Under the pieces are notes generated by a model, which worked only from the letters and a program-made list of their open reading frames with translations, ran no database searches and was not told where the DNA came from. From Winogradskyella sp. J14-2 (GTDB lineage Bacteria > Bacteroidota > Bacteroidia > Flavobacteriales > Flavobacteriaceae), in the NCBI RefSeq assembly GCF_001971725.1, contig NZ_CP019388.1:3118501-3182500 (forward strand): a DNA stretch of 64,000 bases, in the 5' to 3' direction. Made by a program: the position numbers and the translations under genes. The stretch's first letter is position 1. Each line of letters opens with the position of its first letter. Below are positions 24,979-33,810 of this stretch, piece after piece.

Positions 24979-26007
24979 CTAAAACATCATTTTTCGTTGT
25001 CTAACCAATAACCAAATCACAACAGGTGCACCAACCAAAGCGGTTATGGCATTAATAGGTAAGGTGTAATCACTACCTGGAACTTGCGCTATACTATCGC
25101 AAATAAGCATAGTAATTGCACCAAACAAAAATACCGCTGGTAAAAGAATTTTGTGATTAGAGGTTTTAAAAATTTGACGTGTTAAATGCGGAATGGCCAA
25201 ACCAATAAATGCAATTGGACCTGCAAATGCCGTAATGGTTCCTGCAATTAAACTTGTAGCTAGTATAATTATAAACCGACTTTGTTTTAAATTAATACCT
25301 AAACTTTTGGCATAATTTTCACCAAGTAATAAGCTGTTCAATGACTTTATCGAAATCATACTCAAAATTATCCCAACAAGATATATGAAGAAGAAAATGC
25401 TGAGTTCCTTCCAAGATAGATTACTTAAGCTACCAAAACCCCAAAACACGTATTGTTGTAATTGCTCTGCAGAACTAAAATACGATAACACACTTACCAC
25501 TGCAGCAGTAATGCTTCCAAACATTAAGCCTATAATAAGTATGGCCATGGTGTCTCTAACTTTATGCGATACAGCTAAAACCGCTAATAATACCAGAAAA
25601 CTACCAAGACTGGCAGCAATGACAATACTCCATTTTGAAATTAAGGCCGTCGCAAAGAAACCACCAAATAAACCAGAGCCTAAAATGATTAAAGCAACAC
25701 CTAAGCTAGCACCAGACGTAATACCTAAAACAAAAGGCCCAGCTAAAGGATTTCTAAATAAGGTTTGCATTAACAATCCTGAAACTCCAAGTCCAGAGCC
25801 AACTAAAATTGATGTTATGGCTTTAGGTAGCCTGTAATTGGTAATTATAACGTCCCATGTTGTGTTATCGATATTGCCAAATAGGCTACCAATTATACTT
25901 CTTAAAGGAATATTTACAGAACCTAAACTAATATTAATAAAAAAGCAGGTAATAAGTATTACTACTAGCAATGCATACAGAAATTGATATGTTTGGGATT
26001 TATGCAA
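24979..26007 (-). CDS. FecCD-family ABC permease, probable cobalamin (BtuC-like)
   Basis: A 342-residue inner-membrane permease with about nine to ten helices. Family features are LPKAITSILVGSGLGVSGLLMQ (about 59-80), NPLAGPFVLGITSGASLG, the coupling region LGINLKQSRF and GPIAFIGLAIPHLTRQ near 265-280. It forms the channel of a type II importer. Its start directly follows the stop of the binding-protein gene, with no gap, implying co-translation. Confidence 0.93.
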   Translation of the reverse strand: MHKSQTYQFLYALLVVILITCFFINISLGSVNIPLRSIIGSLFGNIDNTTWDVIITNYRLPKAITSILVGSGLGVSGLLMQTLFRNPLAGPFVLGITSGASLGVALIILGSGLFGGFFATALISKWSIVIAASLGSFLVLLAVLAVSHKVRDTMAILIIGLMFGSITAAVVSVLSYFSSAEQLQQYVFWGFGSLSNLSWKELSIFFFIYLVGIILSMISIKSLNSLLLGENYAKSLGINLKQSRFIIILATSLIAGTITAFAGPIAFIGLAIPHLTRQIFKTSNHKILLPAVFLFGAITMLICDSIAQVPGSDYTLPINAITALVGAPVVIWLLVRQRKMMF

Positions 26008-27165
26008 TTAGTTAAGAGGTTTAAAAAAATATGGAGTGTAATTCTGTAAGAGATCTGGATGGCATATTTTTATAAGATCTTTTAAGACCAAATCTGGCCT
26101 AGCTGTTCCTAATTCATAGTATAAAACGCCACCCGTAGCACCAGAAGTGTTAACAAACGAATAAATTGACTTATTCTTAAATGCATCAAAGTTGGTGTAT
26201 AACTCACTGGCTTCTTCAAGTTGTTTATAGCTAGAATAGTAGGATGGACTTAACCAAATATCTGCATGTTGGGCTTTTTCTAAAACAACTTCAAAACTTA
26301 GGGCTAAACTTCCGTTTCCAGAGGTGTCACTCCATAAATAATTAACATTAGCATCTTTTAAAAATTGTGCTTCTGGACTAGAACCATTTGGTAAATACCA
26401 CACGTCTTTATGCATTGCACCACTCAAAATTGTTGGTTGTTCTTTTGCATTAGCAGCTATTTTTTTAGCCTCTAAATACTCACTTTCAATAGTATTAAAA
26501 ATAGAATCTGCTTTTTTCTCTTTATTGAACAACACTCCAAAAAACTTTATCCATTCCGCTTTAGCTAGTGCTGAATACTCTACCCAATCACCATTATAAA
26601 TTACCGGAATACCAGATTTTTTAATCGTTTCAAAAGTTTTGTTGACACCATCTACGCCAAATCCAATAACAACGTTTGGGTTTAGTTCTAACAACACTTC
26701 TGTATTAATACCTTCGTTTTTACCAAGTTCTCTAACTAGTCCATCGTCAATACGTTTTCTTGTTTTTTCAGAAGAAATGTAATCTGTGCCTGGAAACCCT
26801 ACCAATGTTTGTTCTACATCTAGTAATTCTAATGCTGGTATGTGAGTTGTTGAAGTTACAACCAGTTTTGTAATGTTATCCGTAATTACACCATCATAAG
26901 CATCGCTTGGAAACGTCATTACTGCGAGCTGTTCTTTAGAAGCAATAAGATATTTATATGTTTTTTTTGCTTCTGGCCATGGACTATTAATCGTTAAGAT
27001 TTTGTGGGTAGAATAATCTTCAACAGCAAACCCTTTAGCATATTTTAATATTAAACTGCTTTGATCTTTGCTTGGCAAATCAGGAAACGTTCTTAACGAT
27101 TCCTTTTCTTCCTTACAATTAAATAGGAATGTGAATAATAGAATAAAAACAAGTGACTTTCTCAT
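26008..27165 (-). CDS. Periplasmic substrate-binding lipoprotein, probable cobalamin (BtuF-like)
   Basis: A 385-residue cluster A-III binding protein anchored by a lipobox (FLFNC, Cys17). Recognisable parts are KLVVTSTTHIPALELLDVEQTLVG, a helical bridge between two lobes, NTEVLLELNPNVVIGFGVDG and GIPVIYNGDWVEYSALAKAEWIKFFG, typical of BtuF/FhuD-type proteins. The neighbouring riboswitch-controlled receptor supports vitamin B12; an iron chelate cannot be excluded. First gene of a three-gene importer operon. No riboswitch is seen upstream of it on its own strand. Confidence 0.88.
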   Translation of the reverse strand: MRKSLVFILLFTFLFNCKEEKESLRTFPDLPSKDQSSLILKYAKGFAVEDYSTHKILTINSPWPEAKKTYKYLIASKEQLAVMTFPSDAYDGVITDNITKLVVTSTTHIPALELLDVEQTLVGFPGTDYISSEKTRKRIDDGLVRELGKNEGINTEVLLELNPNVVIGFGVDGVNKTFETIKKSGIPVIYNGDWVEYSALAKAEWIKFFGVLFNKEKKADSIFNTIESEYLEAKKIAANAKEQPTILSGAMHKDVWYLPNGSSPEAQFLKDANVNYLWSDTSGNGSLALSFEVVLEKAQHADIWLSPSYYSSYKQLEEASELYTNFDAFKNKSIYSFVNTSGATGGVLYYELGTARPDLVLKDLIKICHPDLLQNYTPYFFKPLN

Positions 27166-27312
27166 CTATTTAAAATTAGTCAATAGTTTATGATTTAATT
27201 TTTTTTAGGAGCAATGAACCTAGTTTTCCAAATGCCCATTATGGGCTTTTATATGTAACTATTGTAACTCATTAATATGTTTGTTAATTGTAGTTTTGTT
27301 AAAACTTCAATA

Positions 27313-27426
27313 ATGAGAGACGATTCAAATTTAACCATATATATTATTGCAGGAATTATAATTGCACATTTTTTAGTGGGTTTTATCTATCTCATTTACA
27401 AAATGAATAAGAAAAACCACAAATAA
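27313..27426 (+). CDS. Small single-pass membrane protein, 37 residues
   Basis: An ATG at 27313 opens a 37-residue frame ending TAA at 27424-27426. It has a short acidic head (MRDDSN), one hydrophobic helix (about 7-29) and a basic tail (KMNKKNHK), obeying the positive-inside rule with the tail in the cytoplasm. It lies in the gap between the importer operon and the B12 riboswitch. No family is recognised, and it could be a chance frame, but its amphipathic layout is that of a genuine small membrane protein. Confidence 0.45.
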   Translation: MRDDSNLTIYIIAGIIIAHFLVGFIYLIYKMNKKNHK

Positions 27427-27464
27427 ACCTTTCATTTTTTAAGATTACATTACTTTTACGCCGA

Positions 27465-27702
27465 AATCTGGTTTTATTCAATTTTTTTGAATGAATTAAA
27501 AGGGAATTTGGTGAAAATCCAAAACTGTTCCCGCAACTGTAAGTTTATGCCGAACTGTTGTTTCGGCACCTCAAAATAGAGGTTATTATTTACTTCAATA
27601 CCACTGAGAGATTGCCACAGTTGACTGAAAAAAAGTCAACTTCGCAATGACATTCTTGGGAAGGTGAAATAATAAAGATAAGTCAGGAGACCTGCCAATT
27701 TC
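27465..27702 (+). ncRNA. Cobalamin (AdoCbl-type) riboswitch
   Basis: Conserved blocks appear in order: AGGGAAT then GGTGAAAATCC and CCCGCAACTGTAA (about 27501-27542), CCACTG at 27601-27606, GGGAAGGTG at 27658-27666 and the B12 box GATAAGTCAGGAGACCTGCC ending at 27696. TTATTATTT at 27583-27591 pairs with AAATAATAA at 27667-27675, enclosing the CCACTG/GGGAAGG arm. The arm carries a 44-base segment that matches the genome's interspersed repeat. The ATG of the TonB receptor is 118 bases after the B12 box, giving room for an expression platform. High cobalamin should lower receptor expression. Confidence 0.94.
27609..27652 (+). repeat. Interspersed palindromic repeat unit inside the riboswitch
   Basis: The segment begins AGATTGCCAC and ends CGCAATGACA, the same ends as one half-unit of the repeat at 36438-36466 and the inverse of TGTCATTGC...GTGGCAATCT at 38572-38598. 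Its centre is a hairpin, AGTTGACT (27619-27626 approximately) with AGTCAACT (about 27634-27641). Confidence 0.7.
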
Positions 27703-27814
27703 AACAAAGAAGTCAAACTTTCGGGATAAAAGTTTACTCGGTAATTGAGATCTAGGTCTTTTTATATCCTTACTCAGTATCGCTGTATGTTCTCTCGAGC
27801 AATTAATGTATTAA

Positions 27815-29746
27815 ATGAACAAAACAAAATTGTTTTGTAGCATACTTGGTTTAGGTATGCTCACAATTGGATCTGCACAAATTAAACAGGATTCAGTTAA
27901 AGTAGAAAAACTAGATGAAGTTGTATTATCAGATTCTCGCTTTGCGCTAAAACGAGAAAATTCTGGTAAGGTTATTACAAAAATCACCTCTAAAACATTA
28001 GAGAAATTACAAGGGCAATCGGTAGCCGAAATCATTGGAAGAACCGCTGGAGTAGAAATTAATGGTGTACGCAGTAATGCAGGGCAAAATCTCAGTTATT
28101 TGGTACGAGGAGGTAGAAATCGTCAAGTTTTAATTATGATTGATGGAGTACAAGTTACCGATCCGTCGCAAATTGCAAACGATTACGATCTACGCTTTCT
28201 CAATGCAGATCAAGTAGAGTCTATCGAAATTTTAAAAGGTGCCTCGAGCACGCTTTATGGTACTGGTGCTGCAACAGCAGTAATTAACATTAAGCTAAAA
28301 GAAGCTTCTAAAAAAGCATTTAGCCTTAATTTAAGAAGTACGCTTGGTACTAATCAATCTGCAGATGAAGATGCCTATGCCTTAGAAGACTTTAGAAATA
28401 GTGTTACTGTAAATGGAAGTTTAGGAAAGTTTAATTATTTGGCAAGTTTTGGTCATCAATTTACCGATGGACTTTCTGCCATTGCCAACGGAAATGAGTC
28501 AGATGCTTTTAATAGCAATAACGGTAATTTAAAACTTGGTTACAGGTTTAGTGATAGCTTTAGATTAAATACCTATGCGAGCTATGATAATTATAAAGCA
28601 GATTTTGATGACAGTTTTGGAATGATGGATGCTGAGAACGTATCAATATCTAAACAATACAGAATAGGCGTATCACCAGAATTTAAATACAATAATGGAA
28701 GCATTACTGTTAACGCAGCTTATAATGATGTTGAACGTGATATTGAATCGAGTTTTCCATCAATGTTCAATGCTCAAAGTGTTATTGTCGATGCCTTTAA
28801 CCGTTATAATTTTAGCGATAAATTTTACACTGTTTTAGGTCTTAATTATCAAGACAATCAAATGGAAAGTTTTTCAATTCCATTTGGTGAAACTGAGTTT
28901 AGCCAGGCAATTGACCCAGAAACTGCACAATTTACAATTACAGATCCGTATGCCAATGTGGTTTATGTTTCGGATTTTGGATTAAACGTCAATGCTGGTT
29001 TAAGGCTAAATAACCATAGCGAATACGGGAGTCATTTGGTATATAGTTTAAATCCATCATATAAGTTCGATGTTGATTTTGGTTACATAAAGGGTTTGGC
29101 GAGTTATAGTACCGCTTTTATTACACCATCTCTGTTTCAGCTATTTGAGCCAAGCTTTGGAAATGCAGACCTAGAACCAGAAGAAAACCAAACTATTGAA
29201 GTGGGAGCGGAAGTATCTGTAAAAGGCAAGGCAACATTTAGCTTGGTTTACTTTAACAGAAACGAAGAAAACTTTATTGATTTTGTAGATACAGGAGATT
29301 TTGTTTTTCAGTACCGAAATATTGAAAAATCATTTACGGCAAGTGGTGTTGAGTTTGTTGCACAGGTAAAACTGTCCAAGGATATAGACATTAACTTAAA
29401 TGCAACATATACGACTTTAGATGAGGATTTAAGCCTAAGAATACCTGAGATTAAAATTAATACAAGGTTAGACTACAGCTTGTCAGAACAAATACAAACG
29501 AGTTTATCTTATCAGTATAACGATCAACGTGAAGACGTTTTTTTTAATAATACAACGTTTGAAAACGAAGTTGTTACCTTACAATCTTACGGTTTGTTAG
29601 ATTTTAATGTAAACTATATAATCTTACAAGATAAACTGTCGCTCTTTGCAAATGTTACAAATATCTTTAATGAAGACTATCAAGAATTATTTGGTTTTAG
29701 TACTAGAGGTAGAGGAGTTAACCTTGGCTTTAATTTAAAACTATAG
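27815..29746 (+). CDS. btuB: TonB-dependent outer-membrane receptor, probable cobalamin (BtuB-like)
   Basis: A 643-residue TonB-dependent receptor. The signal peptide covers about 1-22 (ending GSAQ). A plug domain of about 40-155 (VITKITSKTLEKLQGQSVAEII, LVRGGRNRQVLIMIDGVQV, VESIEILKGASSTLYGTGA) precedes a 22-strand barrel ending GVNLGFNLKL. Length matches short BtuB-type receptors without a carboxypeptidase-like domain. Control by the cobalamin riboswitch upstream and the divergent importer define a B12 uptake locus. A strong terminator follows. Confidence 0.93.
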   Translation: MNKTKLFCSILGLGMLTIGSAQIKQDSVKVEKLDEVVLSDSRFALKRENSGKVITKITSKTLEKLQGQSVAEIIGRTAGVEINGVRSNAGQNLSYLVRGGRNRQVLIMIDGVQVTDPSQIANDYDLRFLNADQVESIEILKGASSTLYGTGAATAVINIKLKEASKKAFSLNLRSTLGTNQSADEDAYALEDFRNSVTVNGSLGKFNYLASFGHQFTDGLSAIANGNESDAFNSNNGNLKLGYRFSDSFRLNTYASYDNYKADFDDSFGMMDAENVSISKQYRIGVSPEFKYNNGSITVNAAYNDVERDIESSFPSMFNAQSVIVDAFNRYNFSDKFYTVLGLNYQDNQMESFSIPFGETEFSQAIDPETAQFTITDPYANVVYVSDFGLNVNAGLRLNNHSEYGSHLVYSLNPSYKFDVDFGYIKGLASYSTAFITPSLFQLFEPSFGNADLEPEENQTIEVGAEVSVKGKATFSLVYFNRNEENFIDFVDTGDFVFQYRNIEKSFTASGVEFVAQVKLSKDIDINLNATYTTLDEDLSLRIPEIKINTRLDYSLSEQIQTSLSYQYNDQREDVFFNNTTFENEVVTLQSYGLLDFNVNYIILQDKLSLFANVTNIFNEDYQELFGFSTRGRGVNLGFNLKL

Positions 29747-29751
29747 AGAAT

Positions 29752-29780
29752 AAAAAAGCCGCTTACAGAGCGGCTTTTTT
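29752..29780. terminator. Bidirectional terminator between btuB and the S41 peptidase
   Basis: GCCGCT at 29758-29763 pairs with AGCGGC at 29769-29774, with an A tract on the left and a T tract on the right, so it works for both converging genes. Confidence 0.87.
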
Positions 29781-29782
29781 AC

Positions 29783-31237
29783 TTAATCTTCAAACATTAA
29801 ACTTTCAATGGGCGAAAACTGAATTTGTTTAATTAACGGTCTAAATTCTGGCTCTATTGGTGTTATAGCTGGTCTTCCTCCTGTCGTGATTTCTACAATG
29901 GCAACCGCTAAAAGTGGGTCTGACGAGGTCCCGAGAGTTCCTAAGTCTCCAGGTGTTTCAACATAAAGAATATCTGGTGTTAAACCTATTGCTGGGACCA
30001 AGACCTCATTAACGTTTGTTGAGTTAGCAGTAAGAGGAATCAATGCGTAATTATGCCCTGCATTTACATTCTGGTTGCCAAAATTTTGAGAGTCAAACAC
30101 TAATCGGTTAGATTGTGTTTTGCCAGCTGTGTTGTCCCCAATATGTACTACCTCAATATATGGCCTAAGACTATTAATTATCAACTCGCTGGCAGAAGCA
30201 GAGCTGGCAGAGGTTAAAACATATACTTTATTGAGGTTGAGACTGTTAATGCCTGCGCCATTTGAAAGTGAATTTGTGAATTCGTAATCTCTATTCTGAT
30301 TTGCCTGATTATCGTTATAAAATAATTTTGAAAATATTTGGCCATTAAACTGACCGGTAATCATGCTTGCCAAGTGCACAGCGGTTTGTATGCTACCACC
30401 ACTATTGTATCTTAAATCTAAGATCAGCTCCTCAGCACCTTCTGCTTGAAACTGCGCAAATGCAGCGTTTAATTGACTATCAAAAGTACTCGTAAACCCA
30501 TTATACATTAAATAGGCAACATTGATATCAGAAAAATTTAAAACTTCTGCAATATGCACAGGATTTTCAGTATAATTTTCTTTAGATAACGTTACACTGT
30601 CGTTATTTAACTCAATAGTGTCATCATCAACCTCTGGTGTACCATTACTATTATAATTCGCAAAATTCAGGGTATAAGAATTCTGACTTAATAATTCAAT
30701 TCTGTTATCAACCGTTAAGTTAATTCCATCTACAGCTCTAAAAATTTGTCCGCGCACAAGTCCCAAATTATCAGCTACGCTATTATTTAAAACTAAAGTA
30801 ATAGCTCCAAATAATTGTGTTTGGCTTCCTGGAATAAAAAACAGTCTAAATTCTAATCCGTTTGTTAATATAGTGCCTTGCTGAGCGTTTAATACATCAA
30901 GGTAATTTGGCACAATAACACTAAACGGATCCAAGGGATCAAATCTTAGTGTAGTAAATAAGTCCTCAGGAGTATTAAAACCATCGAGATATTCTTGGTA
31001 TTCTTCAGTTTTATCATAGCGATTATCTATACCATTTATTCCAAACCTGTCATTAGATAAATCAGGAATATTATCATTGTAGAGATAATAAGCGTTCATG
31101 GCTTTCCAAACAAAATCTTTAATGTCCGTGTTTGCAACAACATTATCGTCTTGGTCTTCAAAACAGCTTGTTATAACCAAGCACAATGCAACGGTTAGAA
31201 TAAATGATTTGGCAATTTTCTTTCTTATGGTTTTCAT
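29783..31237 (-). CDS. S41 family peptidase, lipoprotein
   Basis: A 484-residue C-terminal-processing-type serine peptidase anchored by a lipobox (VITSC, Cys25). A PDZ-like segment occupies roughly 120-200. The protease core has LILDLRYNSGGSIQTA and the catalytic region LTSASSASASEL at 341-352; Ser348 and Lys373 (in AGKT) lie 25 residues apart, as in Ctp Ser-Lys dyads. It would act in the periplasm or on the outer membrane, substrate unknown. It is divergent from the ECF sigma operon, with 187 bases between starts. Confidence 0.9.
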   Translation of the reverse strand: MKTIRKKIAKSFILTVALCLVITSCFEDQDDNVVANTDIKDFVWKAMNAYYLYNDNIPDLSNDRFGINGIDNRYDKTEEYQEYLDGFNTPEDLFTTLRFDPLDPFSVIVPNYLDVLNAQQGTILTNGLEFRLFFIPGSQTQLFGAITLVLNNSVADNLGLVRGQIFRAVDGINLTVDNRIELLSQNSYTLNFANYNSNGTPEVDDDTIELNNDSVTLSKENYTENPVHIAEVLNFSDINVAYLMYNGFTSTFDSQLNAAFAQFQAEGAEELILDLRYNSGGSIQTAVHLASMITGQFNGQIFSKLFYNDNQANQNRDYEFTNSLSNGAGINSLNLNKVYVLTSASSASASELIINSLRPYIEVVHIGDNTAGKTQSNRLVFDSQNFGNQNVNAGHNYALIPLTANSTNVNEVLVPAIGLTPDILYVETPGDLGTLGTSSDPLLAVAIVEITTGGRPAITPIEPEFRPLIKQIQFSPIESLMFED

Positions 31238-31424
31238 AGTGTCTTTTTCTTAATGATAGCAATGCTTTACATTATGTCTGTAAAACTCTAAATTTACTTA
31301 CATTATTATAAATAAAAAAACTTTGTAACAAATTGTAATGTATGTCGTCGTAATGTTGAAGGTTTATAAAAACACCTTTTTTATCCTAAGTATACCTTAG
31401 GTAACCACCAATCAAAAAAAAGTA

Positions 31425-31934
31425 ATGAAGCAGGCAGATTTTGTAAGCTTAGTAATGCCATTTAAGGATAAAGTATTTCGTTTAGCCAAGCGTTTATTGG
31501 TGTCGCGAGAAGAAGCAGAAGATGCTACACAAGAAATACTGCTGAAATTATGGAAAAATAAAGAGAAGATAGAAAACTATAATAATGTTGAAGCTTTCTC
31601 TATGACAATGACAAAGAATTTTTGTTTGGACAGACTAAAATCTAAGCAAGCACAGAATTTAAAAATTGTTCACAGTAATTATACAGATAACAATGCGTCA
31701 TTGCAAAAACAAGTTGAAGCTAAAGATAGTGTCAACTGGGTGTCTCGTATAATGGAAGATTTGCCCGAACAACAAAAAATAATCGTACAACTAAGAGATG
31801 TTGAGCAGTATGATTATGCAGAGATAGCTAAAATGTTAGATATGAATGAGACCGCAGTGCGTGTCAATCTATCGAGAGCAAGAAAAACAATAAGAGAAAA
31901 ATTAACTAATACACATCAACATGGTATTAAATAA
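31425..31934 (+). CDS. RNA polymerase ECF sigma factor
   Basis: A 169-residue sigma-70 family ECF factor. Region 2 is at about 10-75 (KVFRLAKRLLVSREEAEDATQ and EAFSMTMTKNFCLDRLKSK), region 4 at about 112-162 (LPEQQKIIVQLRDVEQYDY, IAKMLDMNETAVRVNLSRAR). It starts an operon with a membrane protein and two DUF4252 proteins; its stop lies beyond the next start (14-base overlap). It probably controls its own operon and an envelope response, but no target promoter can be deduced. Confidence 0.94.
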   Translation: MKQADFVSLVMPFKDKVFRLAKRLLVSREEAEDATQEILLKLWKNKEKIENYNNVEAFSMTMTKNFCLDRLKSKQAQNLKIVHSNYTDNNASLQKQVEAKDSVNWVSRIMEDLPEQQKIIVQLRDVEQYDYAEIAKMLDMNETAVRVNLSRARKTIREKLTNTHQHGIK

Positions 31935-32415
31935 TATAGAAAAACTAATAGAAAAGTATAATAATGCAGAAACAACTTTAGCAGAAGAAGCTACGCTAAG
32001 AGATTACTTTGCAAGTGATAATGTTGCACCGCATTTAGAACATTATATACCTATGTTTGCATACTTTTCACAAACGCAGCAAGAGCAGTATACCAAAGAC
32101 GTTCCATTAAAACCTAAGAGAACAAAATTGTATCAATGGATTTCTGTCGCAGCAGTTACAGTTCTTATGCTTGGTCTTATTGTTCCACCTATTCTTGGTC
32201 CTTCAGAAGAAGAGATAAAACAAAAGGAATTAGCCATGGAAACCTACAATAAGACCATGGAAGCTTTAAGTTTAGTTTCCATAGGAATGAATGAGGGCAA
32301 AGAGCAACTTAATTCATTAACACTAATTTCAGACAATCTCAATCAAGGATTAGAAGAAGCGAGTAGGCTAACAAAGTTTTCAAAAGCCACAAACAGAATA
32401 TTTAAAAACAAGTAA
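31921..32415 (+). CDS. Single-pass membrane protein, candidate anti-sigma partner
   Basis: A 164-residue protein with an N-terminal cytoplasmic domain (about 1-78: NIEKLIEKYNNAETTLAEEATLRDYF, HYIPMFAYFSQTQQEQY), one membrane helix (about 82-102, ISVAAVTVLMLGLIVPPILG) and a C-terminal extracytoplasmic helical part. The position directly after an ECF gene with translational overlap, plus the topology, is typical of anti-sigma factors. It lacks the zinc anti-sigma H-x3-C-x2-C motif, so the role is inference. Flavobacterial homologues carry no functional name that I can recall. Confidence 0.8.
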   Translation: MVLNNIEKLIEKYNNAETTLAEEATLRDYFASDNVAPHLEHYIPMFAYFSQTQQEQYTKDVPLKPKRTKLYQWISVAAVTVLMLGLIVPPILGPSEEEIKQKELAMETYNKTMEALSLVSIGMNEGKEQLNSLTLISDNLNQGLEEASRLTKFSKATNRIFKNK

Positions 32416-32434
32416 AACACACAAACTAAGAATT

Positions 32435-33010
32435 ATGAAGAAATTAATTGTAATAATCGCACTTATTTTAGCACCAATGTTATCTGGAGCACAAAGTATT
32501 TTTGATAAATATGAAGATATGAAAGACGTGACGTCTATCGTAGTTACTCAAAAAGCTTTCAGAATGTTAGCTACTATAGATCTAGATGTAGATGATCCTG
32601 AAGCAAAGGAATTCATGGAAATGGTAAAAAAGATTACAGGTCTTAAAGTATTTACAACTGGAGACCAAAAAATATCAGCTGATATAAAAAATACTGTTGA
32701 TAAATATCTAAAATCTTCAGATCTCGAAGAGTTGATGAGAATCAAAGATGGAGAGCAAACAGTTAATTTTTATGTTAAGGAAGGTAAAGATGAAAATCAT
32801 GTTAAAGAGTTACTAATGTTCGTTTCAGGACTAAAAGAACTTACAGAAGGACAAGACATAGAAATAAACGGTAAAAAACGTGAGATAGAAACTGTTCTTT
32901 TAACTTTAACTGGTGATATAGATTTGAGACAGATTTCAAAATTATCTAGCCAAATGGATATTCCAGGTGGTGATCAGTTAAAAAAGGCAGGCGAAAAAGG
33001 TAAAGAGTAA
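32435..33010 (+). CDS. DUF4252 family exported protein
   Basis: A 191-residue protein with a signal peptide (hydrophobic 3-19, ending SGAQ). A DUF4252 domain follows: IFDKYEDMKDVTSIVVTQKAF, then a helical/strand core with ITGLKVFTT and VKELLMFVSGLKE. It lies third in the ECF sigma operon, 20 bases after the preceding gene. The last residues are Lys/Gly-rich and lack an anchor. Function unknown; the close association with the sigma factor suggests an envelope sensor or stress protein. Confidence 0.85.
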   Translation: MKKLIVIIALILAPMLSGAQSIFDKYEDMKDVTSIVVTQKAFRMLATIDLDVDDPEAKEFMEMVKKITGLKVFTTGDQKISADIKNTVDKYLKSSDLEELMRIKDGEQTVNFYVKEGKDENHVKELLMFVSGLKELTEGQDIEINGKKREIETVLLTLTGDIDLRQISKLSSQMDIPGGDQLKKAGEKGKE

Positions 33011-33016
33011 TATATT

Positions 33017-33562
33017 ATGATACAATCAATCAAAAAATTAATAGTAATGTTGTTTTTGGTTGTGGCTTACACAAGCTGCAACCAAGAGCCAACGTTGCAA
33101 ACCTATTTTGTAGATAGTGAACCCAAAACAGGTTTCTTTTCTGTAGATGCGCCAGTTAGTTTGCTAAATTTAGAAGAAGTTAAACTTACTAAAGAACAAA
33201 AGGAGGCTTATGAGTCTATAGATAAGCTCAATGTTTTAGCTTATAGAATAGATGCCACAAATATAGAGGAGTACGAGTTAGAACTAGCAAAAGTTAAAAC
33301 CATTCTAAAAAATCCAAAATACGAAGAGTTAATGAGAGGTGGTAACAGTACAGACGGTCGTTTTATGGTAAAGTTTATAGGTGAGGTAGACCATGTTGAC
33401 GAACTAATTCTATTTGGAAACGCAAAAGACAAAGGCTTTATGGTAGCAAGAGTACTTGGTGATGATATGAATGCTGGCAAATTAATGTCCCTTCAATCGG
33501 TCTTAAAGGATATGGATTTTGAAAACGCAAATCTTAAAGGTATAACAGACTTTTTTAAATAA
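33017..33562 (+). CDS. DUF4252 family lipoprotein
   Basis: A 181-residue paralogue of the preceding protein with a lipobox (AYTSC, about Cys21) instead of a free signal peptide. The domain (LQTYFVDSEPKTGFFSVDAPV, YELELAKVKTILKNPKYEELM, GEVDHVDELILFGNAK) aligns in order with the upstream one but is clearly diverged. Gap of 6 bases, so co-transcribed. A tandem of soluble and lipid-anchored DUF4252 proteins behind one ECF factor is common in flavobacteria, as I recall. Confidence 0.85.
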   Translation: MIQSIKKLIVMLFLVVAYTSCNQEPTLQTYFVDSEPKTGFFSVDAPVSLLNLEEVKLTKEQKEAYESIDKLNVLAYRIDATNIEEYELELAKVKTILKNPKYEELMRGGNSTDGRFMVKFIGEVDHVDELILFGNAKDKGFMVARVLGDDMNAGKLMSLQSVLKDMDFENANLKGITDFFK

Positions 33563-33582
33563 ACTGACAGATATTTAAAATG

Positions 33583-33810
33583 TTAATGAGAATCGTCCTG
33601 GAGTTTGTCTTCAGGACTATTTTTTTTGGCATCATTTTTTAGAGCGTGCCAAAAAGCAATAATTAATAATCCACCAAAAAGCGAAAATAATAAGGCTTTA
33701 ATAATAAAATATTCCAGCACCTCAAACATTCCGGCAGTAAAAAAACCAATTGTAATTATGGCAATGATTATTAGTGCTATAGAATTTTTGTTTATCGGAA
33801 AAAGTCTCAT
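33583..33810 (-). CDS. Small two-helix membrane protein
   Basis: A 75-residue protein with two hydrophobic helices (about 9-31 and 34-54) and a hydrophilic, Asp/Lys-rich tail (LKNDAKKNSPEDKLQDDSH). Its start codon directly follows the purB stop (TAAATG), so it is translated from the purB transcript. No family is recognised. The location in an operon and the clear topology support a real gene. Confidence 0.72.
   Translation of the reverse strand: MRLFPINKNSIALIIIAIITIGFFTAGMFEVLEYFIIKALLFSLFGGLLIIAFWHALKNDAKKNSPEDKLQDDSH

Noticed and set aside
27166-27312. Second cobalamin riboswitch for the importer operon
   Set aside because: The minus strand here lacks the B12 box and the CCCGCAACTGTAA block; only an AT-rich region and a short GCCCA/TGGGC hairpin are present.
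31385-31401. CCTAAG...CTTAGG inverted repeat before the ECF sigma gene
   Set aside because: Arms of 6 bases are too short in AT-rich DNA to claim an operator without a second copy.
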